Assembly (NCBI GenBank): GCA_964565665.1
Contig: CAZMFZ010000110.1
Coordinates: 1 to 12,232, forward strand
Reading direction: 5' to 3'
Origin: CAZMFZ01 sp964565665
Lineage (GTDB): Bacteria > Bacteroidota > Bacteroidia > Cytophagales > UBA9547
Length of the DNA: 12,232 nt
A program made the translations under genes and the position numbers. Each line of letters opens with the position of its first letter. Position 1 is the stretch's first letter. Positions 6,891-12,232 of this stretch are shown in pieces. Below the pieces are notes generated by a model. That model did not search any database. It had not been told where the DNA came from and saw nothing but the letters and a program-made list of their open reading frames with translations.

Positions 6891-9269
6891 TTACAACTCC
6901 AAATCTTGCAACCCTGTTTTCAAGGGGAAGTCTTTTCCATTCCAATGAAAAGTGCCATTCGTGTTTTCAGGCAAAGAAATAGTAGCAGATATTCCATATT
7001 TGCCATTTCGTTTGAGGCTAACTTTTATTTCTCCATTTGGGTGCGGCATTTTCCCTTCTGCAAAGGTTAATTCTCCCAGATTTGGAGCTATTCTCACTGT
7101 TTTGAATGCTGCAGTACTCGGTTCGATTCCTAAAACAGTAGCAAGCAAATCGTAGTTTGGGCTGGCACTCCAACCATGGCAATCGCTACGGCTAGGCTCG
7201 GGTTTTTCGGCAAATGTAGTAAGTCCGATTTTGAGCATATCACGCCAAGGCGTAAGCATTTCGATATATTTATCGCCCAAGCCAGCTTTTTTCATGGCTT
7301 GATTCAAATAGAATCTGTAGTAAACCGTGCACTGCACCAAAGTTTTATCTGCAATTGTTTTCTGCATCAATGCTTTGGCGGCTTCGCCTTCAATGGTGTT
7401 GGTCAATACCGCAAAAATATTGGCATGTTGGCTGTATTCTGATTTATCGGGCAAATCGGCCATCATCAATTTTTTTGTATCCCAACACAAAGCTTTGGTG
7501 GCCTGTTTGAGTTTTAAGGCAATTGCATTATAGGTTGATGCTTCTTTTTTCATTCCAAAAGCATAAAAAAGTGCTGCCGATTTTTCTAAAGCATACACCA
7601 ATTGTAAAGTGTGGATTGCCGAACCTTTCGACAAATCGCCTTGCGGTTCGCCACTTCCTTTGTCTTGGCCGAGCCAAGGCCATTGATTTGGCCAATCTAC
7701 AAAATTCCAATGTGGCAGGCTGCCTAGCATATTTATCTTGGGGTCAATTTTATTGATATGCCATTCCAATACCTCTTGTATACCTTTTAAATGAGATTTT
7801 ACAAAAGCATCGTCTGATTTGTGCCACCAGAAATCGTGCACCATCATGGCCCAAAACAATGAAAATGGAGGAATAATTTGCTTTAAATTATTGGGATAGC
7901 GACTTTGGGTAAGGCCTTCTTCTGTGCGTGAATCGGCATACTGATTGATTGCATTTTTCATCAATCGCTCATCTCCACTCACATAAAGCGAAATAAGTGC
8001 CTGAATACGTGTATCACCAACATATTGCATTTGCTCGTAGTATGGGCAATCCATATAAGTTTCAAAAGCACACAACCTAACTGTACGCCAACTTGTGTTC
8101 CATATTGCTTTGATTGAAGTATCGCTACAAGTAAAACTGGCATTTTCCTGAAAAGGATAAGCAGTAAACTTGGAATAAAAATCCTCAATCTCAACCGGCT
8201 CAAGATAAGCCTCGATAGTGAGTTCAATATATCTGAAGGTACGATAAGTCAATGGGCGATACCATCTATTGGCTTCACCATCTAGGTAAATTACATCAAA
8301 AATACCATCACGAATTTTACCCGCCACCTCATTGCGATTGCCCTTTCTTTCTTCTTTTACATTTTCAAAAGGGGCTTCCATGTATTTCAAAGTTATTTTT
8401 GCTCCTTTGCCACCACTAATTAAAAGTTCAGGATAAGCTGTGGTTAGATAATTTTGGTCAATTAAAATAGTGGCCTTTGCCCAAGGATTTACAGTTAATT
8501 TTCCTTTTCGTTTGAGAAAGCCCTCATTTTTTTCCACTCCTGTTAATTCACGAATACTTGCAAAGCGTTGCATGGTTTCTTCAGGGAAAGGCAAGTTTCT
8601 TTGTACCAATTTCCTGTTTGATTGCAAGTTGGGGTTTGCAGAAATTGCATCTTCAGTTTTGATGGCAATCAGCCATTTAGAATCGTCATACTCAGGCTTC
8701 TCCCAGCCAAAGGTGTATTTGGGCATAAAGAATAATTCTCTTGCTCCAATTACTCTATGGTCGTCATTTAGGGGAAAATAGGCATTTGATTGGTATACTT
8801 TCCAACTTTCATCGGTATTTACCAAATTTTCAAACTGCGTATTTCCCTGAATTACTAAGCCTGTTTTGTATGAAAGTTGAGCCCAACCGGCATATTCTCC
8901 CAAATTCCAGACCTGCACTGCTATTGTATTTTTGCCAGAGCTCAAATATTTAGCAATATCGACTGTTTCAAATCGCCAATGTGCCACATCGCCTTTCGCA
9001 GGCCCAGTGCAAACTCTTTCCCCATTCACAAACAACCAATAGCGATTATCGGCCGAAATGTTAATTACAAATTTCTCAGTTAGCGATGCTAATGTAAATG
9101 ATTTTCGGAATTGCAACACCTCGTAGCCTTTTTCAGAGGCGTATGGATGGCTTATCCACGATGCTTGCCATTTGTTATTCTGCAAATCGGGATTGATGAT
9201 TTGAGCCGAAAGAGATAGAACGAAGGCAAAAAGAAAGAGAGCAAAAAATGGGATTGGGAGCTTATTCAC
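6891..9269 (-). CDS. secreted alpha-L-rhamnosidase-like glycoside hydrolase (GH78)
   Basis: The 792-residue product starts at GTG (9269), directly before a convincing signal peptide (hydrophobic residues 6-20, likely cut after LSA, residue 22). Beta-sandwich accessory domains occupy about residues 30-370 (ADNRYWLFVNGE and the GWAQLSY region are typical), followed by an (alpha/alpha)6 catalytic barrel and a C-terminal beta-sandwich (about 715-792). The GH78 acid cluster is intact: DCPYYEQMQYVGD carries Asp407, Glu412 and Asp419 in the spacing of the catalytic-site acids of the Bacillus enzyme RhaB. Glu688 in GLTTFAEK, followed by DCHGWSASP, fits the second catalytic acid. It should hydrolyse terminal alpha-L-rhamnosides in the periplasm or outside the cell. 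No SusC/SusD pair accompanies it, and no lipobox Cys follows the signal peptide. The exact glycan is unknown, and a relative with another specificity cannot be excluded. Confidence 0.88.
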   Translation of the reverse strand: MNKLPIPFFALFLFAFVLSLSAQIINPDLQNNKWQASWISHPYASEKGYEVLQFRKSFTLASLTEKFVINISADNRYWLFVNGERVCTGPAKGDVAHWRFETVDIAKYLSSGKNTIAVQVWNLGEYAGWAQLSYKTGLVIQGNTQFENLVNTDESWKVYQSNAYFPLNDDHRVIGARELFFMPKYTFGWEKPEYDDSKWLIAIKTEDAISANPNLQSNRKLVQRNLPFPEETMQRFASIRELTGVEKNEGFLKRKGKLTVNPWAKATILIDQNYLTTAYPELLISGGKGAKITLKYMEAPFENVKEERKGNRNEVAGKIRDGIFDVIYLDGEANRWYRPLTYRTFRYIELTIEAYLEPVEIEDFYSKFTAYPFQENASFTCSDTSIKAIWNTSWRTVRLCAFETYMDCPYYEQMQYVGDTRIQALISLYVSGDERLMKNAINQYADSRTEEGLTQSRYPNNLKQIIPPFSLFWAMMVHDFWWHKSDDAFVKSHLKGIQEVLEWHINKIDPKINMLGSLPHWNFVDWPNQWPWLGQDKGSGEPQGDLSKGSAIHTLQLVYALEKSAALFYAFGMKKEASTYNAIALKLKQATKALCWDTKKLMMADLPDKSEYSQHANIFAVLTNTIEGEAAKALMQKTIADKTLVQCTVYYRFYLNQAMKKAGLGDKYIEMLTPWRDMLKIGLTTFAEKPEPSRSDCHGWSASPNYDLLATVLGIEPSTAAFKTVRIAPNLGELTFAEGKMPHPNGEIKVSLKRNGKYGISATISLPENTNGTFHWNGKDFPLKTGLQDLEL

Positions 9270-9381
9270 AATATTTGAATTAGAAAGTAAAACTTTAGGT
9301 AATCTCGAAAACTCAATTTAAGACATTCCCTTTATTCTTTTATTAGATTCTAAGCCAATCTCATTACTTAAGATGCTCCTT

Positions 9382-9425
9382 CTCCATTTATTGCCGTTGG
9401 TTTAAACCAACGGCAATAAATGGAG
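9382..9425. repeat. perfect 44-bp palindrome (REP-like element or hairpin)
   Basis: Both arms are 22 bp and match perfectly, centred between 9403 and 9404 with core GTTGGTTTAAACCAAC and no unpaired loop. It begins 42 bp after the permease stop and ends 112 bp before the GH78 start. As RNA it would form a strong hairpin, so it could end or stabilise the permease transcript, but no U-run follows on either strand, so it is not a canonical intrinsic terminator. The GCCGTTGG/CCAACGGC core resembles dispersed palindromes I recall from Bacteroidota intergenic regions. The rest of the 198-bp gap shows nothing else I can name. Confidence 0.85.
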
Positions 9426-9467
9426 CTTACCCAATTGAATTTATCCCGAAGTTAATGACATTAGACT

Positions 9468-10766
9468 CTAAGCCCTCACTCTGGAGCCTAAAAAACCATA
9501 GAAAGCAATATAAATATAGCAAACCAAAGGTACTAAAAATGCAATTTGAATATCGCCTTTCCAATCGGAAACCAAGCCCATCAAAGGCGGCACTATGGCT
9601 CCACCAAATATGGCCATTATCAAGTATGAAGAACCCGATTTCGTAAACTTGCCCAAGTTGTCGATACCCAAAGTAAAAATGGTAGGGAACATGGTAGAAT
9701 TGCAAAAACCAATAATAGTAATGCACCAAAGGGCTGTGTATCCCGTGCCGGTAATGGCTATAGCCAACAGAATAATTACAGCTACGCCATTTACACCAAG
9801 CCAAATTCTCGGGTTAATTTTTGTGAGCAATGCAGCACCCAAAAACCTGCCAATCATGGCAAATAGCATATAGAAACTCACAAAATTTTTGGCATCTAAT
9901 TCGCCCAGCCCAGCAATTTGAGGCAATTTGGCAAATTTGATTAGGAAACTTCCAATAGATACTTCGGCTCCTACATATAAAAATATTGCCAATACGCCTA
10001 ATGCCAAATGGCTGAATTGCCAAACACTCGATTTGGAAGTATTGAGGTTGTCTTCCAAGGCTACCTCTTCTTCCGCTTCAATTGAAGGTAGATTTGAGAA
10101 GAATATCAATAAACCAATCAATATCAAAATGCCGGCCAAAGCTGCATAGGGCAATATCACAGAGCGGGCTTCAGAAATTTGGTAAGCCAATTTTTGTGCA
10201 TCTGAAAGTGCATTCCACTGATCGGCAGAATATTCTATGCCCGACAAAATCAATAATCCACCCAAATAAGGCCCAACGGCAGCTCCTAGCGAGTTGATGG
10301 CTTGGGTGAAATTTAGCCGCGATGAGGCTGTTTCTGGCTTGCCAAGTAGTGCTACATAAGGATTAGCCGCCACTTGTAAAAGAGTGATTCCAGAGCCTAA
10401 TACAAATAAACCAGCTAAGAAAAAACCATAAATACGTGTGGTAGCCGCAGGAATGAAAATCAATGCTCCTAAAAACATGATGGCCAAACCTAAGATAATA
10501 CCCCATTTATAACCGATTTTTTTAAGTACCCATCCCGAAGGAAGCGACATTACAAAATAGGCACCAAAGAAAGCAAACTGAACCAGTGAGGATTGAAAAT
10601 CAGAGAGATTACAAGCCTTTTTTAAATGGGGAATAAGAATATCATTTACATTAGTAACCAATGCCCAGATGAAAAATAAAGAGGCAAGCACTGCTAAGGC
10701 TCCGTTGTAGTTTTGATTTTGGTCTATTTTAGTTTTGCCGACAGAGCCGGTTGATATAGTTGCCAT
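9468..10766 (-). CDS. FHS-family MFS sugar:proton symporter (FucP/GluP-like)
   Basis: The 432-residue product is a 12-helix major facilitator of the fucose-galactose-glucose:H+ symporter family, acting in the inner membrane. Family marks are NDILIPHLK after helix 1 (Asp42, matching the proton-site Asp of E. coli FucP), GWVLKKIGYKWGI in the first cytoplasmic loop (78-90), QVAANPYVALLG (131-142) and NFTQAINSLGAAVGP (152-166). A long loop (about 175-200) precedes helix 6 and an acidic cytoplasmic loop (about 228-250) divides the two halves. E. coli FucP has Glu (E135) where this protein has Gln131 before AANP; the LLQVAANPY form is closer to GluP-type glucose/galactose carriers. Sugar specificity is therefore uncertain, though the downstream GH78 gene makes a released hexose or deoxyhexose plausible. 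It starts 88 bp downstream of the aminotransferase gene, with its own candidate promoter. Confidence 0.93.
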   Translation of the reverse strand: MATISTGSVGKTKIDQNQNYNGALAVLASLFFIWALVTNVNDILIPHLKKACNLSDFQSSLVQFAFFGAYFVMSLPSGWVLKKIGYKWGIILGLAIMFLGALIFIPAATTRIYGFFLAGLFVLGSGITLLQVAANPYVALLGKPETASSRLNFTQAINSLGAAVGPYLGGLLILSGIEYSADQWNALSDAQKLAYQISEARSVILPYAALAGILILIGLLIFFSNLPSIEAEEEVALEDNLNTSKSSVWQFSHLALGVLAIFLYVGAEVSIGSFLIKFAKLPQIAGLGELDAKNFVSFYMLFAMIGRFLGAALLTKINPRIWLGVNGVAVIILLAIAITGTGYTALWCITIIGFCNSTMFPTIFTLGIDNLGKFTKSGSSYLIMAIFGGAIVPPLMGLVSDWKGDIQIAFLVPLVCYIYIAFYGFLGSRVRA

Positions 10767-10809
10767 TTGAGGATTGAAAGTATTTAATGCGGGTTGCTAA
10801 AGTTTTAAA

Positions 10810-10825
10810 TTGTGGTTATCCACAA
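10810..10825. promoter_or_regulatory. small palindrome containing a perfect DnaA-box 9-mer
   Basis: TTGTGG-TTAT-CCACAA has perfect 6-bp arms around a 4-bp centre. Positions 10816-10824 read TTATCCACA, the consensus DnaA box. It lies in the 88-bp gap upstream of the permease gene and overlaps the candidate -7 box next to it. A single box is not an origin; it may be an operator for a regulator or for DnaA, or chance. Confidence 0.4.
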
Positions 10826-10830
10826 AAATA
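10823..10830 (-). promoter_or_regulatory. candidate -7 promoter box for the sugar permease gene
   Basis: On the minus strand TATTTTTG matches the Bacteroidota -7 consensus TAnnTTTG exactly. Transcription would begin around 10816 and leave a leader of about 50 nt before the ATG at 10766. No good -33 TTG is present at the usual distance; that spot is a T-run. Its downstream edge runs into the palindrome at 10810-10825, so a protein bound there would block initiation. Confidence 0.35.
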
Positions 10831-10854
10831 GAATAAGATTTGCCTTTAAAAAAC

Positions 10855-11991
10855 TTAGTGCTGGTTAATGCCTAAAAAATCTATAATATTCTTGCAAATA
10901 AACCCAATTTGCTCCTCATCTAGCTCTGTGTGCATGGGTAGCGACAATACTTCTGTTGATAATTTCTCTGAAATATTCAAATCTAATGCTTGTCCATCTT
11001 TTTTATACGCCTTTTGTTTATGAGTTGGCAATGGGTAATACACCATACTTGGAATACCCTTGGCTGACAAATATTGCTTCAAAGCATTGCGTTTTCCATT
11101 TTTTACTTTGATGGTATATTGATGAAATACATGAGAAGAATAATTTACCCTTTCAGGAATTTGTATTTCAGGAATTGTTTTTAAAAATTTATCGTAGTGT
11201 GAAGCGGCTTTTTGCCTTGCCAGAGTGTATTGAGTCAAATACTTTAGTTTCACCATTAGCACAGATGCTTGCAAAGTGTCGAGCCTTGAGTTTATTCCAA
11301 TAGTTTCGTGCAGATATTTTTCCTTTTGCCCATGATTGGCTATTGTTTTCATATTTTCCGCCAGTTCACTGTCGTTGGTAAATAGGGCTCCGCCATCGCC
11401 CATGGAGCCCAAATTTTTTGAGGGAAAAAATGAAGTAGTTCCAACATGGCCAATAGTACCCAATTGCTTGATTGTGTTGTCAGGAAAATAATAATCTGCA
11501 CCAATAGCTTGGGCATTGTCTTCTATTACATAAAGATTGTATAGTTGAGCCAATTTCAAAATGGCAAGCATATTGCAACTTTGCCCAAATAGATGTACAG
11601 GAATAATGGCCTTAGTTTTTTCGGTAATTAATGCTTCTGCTTTTTTTACATCTATATTAAATGATTGTTCTTCAACATCTACAAACACAGGTATGAAACC
11701 AAGCAAAGCTACGGCTTCCGCAGCCGCTATGTAGCAGAATGAAGGCACTAGTATTTCACTTTCTTTAGGCAAATTCAGAGCCATCAAAGCTATTTGGAGG
11801 GCATCTGTGCCGTTTGCACAAGTAATTACGTGTTTTACATTTACAAAATCGCCCAACAGTTGTGCAAAAGTTTTCACCTCCTCTCCATTGATATAATTGG
11901 CACAATGTGCGGCTTTCAACAATGCTTCATCTAATTCTGTTTGTATTTTCAAATATTGATTTTCCAAATCAACCATTTTGATTGTCTCCAT
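10855..11991 (-). CDS. DegT/DnrJ/EryC1 PLP-dependent sugar aminotransferase (WbpE-like)
   Basis: The 378-residue product is a fold-type I PLP enzyme that transfers an amino group, usually from glutamate, to a keto sugar nucleotide for surface glycans or glycosylated products. Key parts are ANGTDALQIALMAL (59-72, phosphate binding), IEDNAQAIGA (156-165, Asp158 and Gln161 at the pyridine ring), SFFPSKNLGSMGDGG (187-201, Lys192 as the Schiff-base lysine), NSRLDTLQA (234-242) and the C-terminal YYPLPTHKQ (318-326). Length is normal. From memory the sequence follows Pseudomonas WbpE closely across these blocks, which makes a 3-keto-UDP-sugar acceptor plausible, but relatives acting on 4-keto sugars are similar. 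The usual partner dehydrogenase and acetyltransferase genes are not in the window; they could lie beyond 12232. A repeat-rich 241-bp region precedes it. Confidence 0.94.
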   Translation of the reverse strand: METIKMVDLENQYLKIQTELDEALLKAAHCANYINGEEVKTFAQLLGDFVNVKHVITCANGTDALQIALMALNLPKESEILVPSFCYIAAAEAVALLGFIPVFVDVEEQSFNIDVKKAEALITEKTKAIIPVHLFGQSCNMLAILKLAQLYNLYVIEDNAQAIGADYYFPDNTIKQLGTIGHVGTTSFFPSKNLGSMGDGGALFTNDSELAENMKTIANHGQKEKYLHETIGINSRLDTLQASVLMVKLKYLTQYTLARQKAASHYDKFLKTIPEIQIPERVNYSSHVFHQYTIKVKNGKRNALKQYLSAKGIPSMVYYPLPTHKQKAYKKDGQALDLNISEKLSTEVLSLPMHTELDEEQIGFICKNIIDFLGINQH

Positions 11992-12024
11992 TTTTGATTT
12001 TTAATTTTTAATTCATAATTATTT

Positions 12025-12150
12025 ACTGATGTTACGCAATATTATAATTTGAATGTCAGGCTGAGTTTATCGAAGCCCATTTAAGGCTTGAATAAGAAGT
12101 TTTCGACAGGCTCAAACTGACAACAGCTACGCGGTTTACGTAACATCAGT
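12025..12150. repeat. 126-bp element with 12-bp terminal inverted repeats and nested inner arms
   Basis: ACTGATGTTACG (12025-12036) is mirrored perfectly by CGTAACATCAGT (12139-12150). Inside lies a second, imperfect inverted pair (12054-12074 against 12122-12102, 16 of 21 positions matching, sharing TGTCAG, TGAG and TCGAA), and inside that a short hairpin AAGCC (12073-12077) / GGCTT (12085-12089). There is no open frame and no clear flanking target-site duplication. The layout suits a non-autonomous MITE-like or REP-type element in front of the aminotransferase gene. The TGTCAG...TCGAA arms resemble dispersed repeats I recall from Bacteroidota genomes. Confidence 0.7.
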
Positions 12151-12169
12151 TATTAATGCGTATTTATTA

Positions 12170-12232
12170 TTTAGTAGCACAGAGGTTATATTTAGTAGGT
12201 TAGAGGTATAATTAGTAGTTAGAGGTTATAAT
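12170..12232. repeat. 20-21 bp tandem repeat, three copies, cut by the window end
   Basis: Three consecutive units start at 12170 (21 bp), 12191 (20 bp) and 12211 (20 bp); each follows the pattern TTAGTAG, 1-3 variable bases, AGAGGTTATA or AGAGGTATA. The two bases at 12231-12232 may begin another unit. The array lies 20 bp beyond the 126-bp inverted-repeat element, so the aminotransferase gene has repetitive DNA throughout its upstream region. The full copy number cannot be seen. Confidence 0.75.

Noticed and set aside
9382..9425. Canonical rho-independent terminator
   Set aside because: Neither strand has a T-run after the stem, and the stem has no natural loop.
9427..9804. 125-residue minus-strand frame and other long frames inside the permease and GH78 genes
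   Set aside because: They lie within well-supported genes in other frames and show no protein-family signatures.
10816..10824. Chromosomal replication origin because of the perfect DnaA box
   Set aside because: Only one box, no box cluster, no AT-rich unwinding region arrangement, and no dnaA/dnaN or similar genes nearby.

Overview
The window looks like chromosomal DNA from a member of the Bacteroidota, probably a Cytophagales/Chitinophagales-type environmental lineage; the order is an inference. The DNA is AT-rich and start codons lack clear Shine-Dalgarno sequences. Two or three intergenic regions carry boxes resembling the Bacteroidota promoter pattern (TTG / 17-23 nt / TAnnTTTG). The protein set also fits: RpoN with a long acidic insert, a GluP-like FHS-family sugar permease, a secreted GH78 enzyme, and a WbpE-like DegT aminotransferase. 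There are nine well-supported protein genes, eight on the minus strand and one (asnB-like) on the plus strand. I saw no rRNA, tRNA, CRISPR array, intact insertion sequence or phage gene.

Layout. From 3245 down to 124 runs a compact minus-strand group: rpoN (sigma-54), then tspO, then a DUF748/AsmA-like membrane-anchored protein, with gaps of 27 and 38 bp, so probably one operon. A 454-bp divergent intergenic region (3246-3699) separates it from the plus-strand asparagine synthetase-like gene (3700-5535). The tail of that gene overlaps by 38 bp the tail of a convergent HNH endonuclease-like gene. The HNH gene is the last of a second minus-strand series: GH78 alpha-L-rhamnosidase-like enzyme (9269-6891), SH3b/NlpC-P60 peptidase (6848-6075), HNH protein (6034-5498), with gaps of 42 and 40 bp. 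Upstream of these lie an MFS sugar transporter (10766-9468) and a DegT/DnrJ/EryC1 sugar aminotransferase (11991-10855).

How it may fit together. GH78 enzyme and sugar permease suggest release and uptake of sugars from a rhamnose-containing glycan, but there is no SusC/SusD pair or dedicated regulator here, so this is not a classical polysaccharide utilisation locus. The aminotransferase (nucleotide-sugar modification), the asparagine synthetase-like amidotransferase and the NlpC/P60 hydrolase all have links to surface glycan or cell-wall metabolism. Most of the window nevertheless reads as ordinary housekeeping or accessory chromosome.

The most unusual DNA is non-coding: a perfect 44-bp palindrome between the GH78 and permease genes, a 126-bp element bounded by perfect 12-bp inverted repeats with nested inverted repeats upstream of the aminotransferase, an adjacent 20-21 bp tandem repeat running off the window end, and a small palindrome containing a perfect DnaA-box 9-mer over a candidate promoter of the permease gene. 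I found no gene set that convincingly forms a new defence or mobile system.
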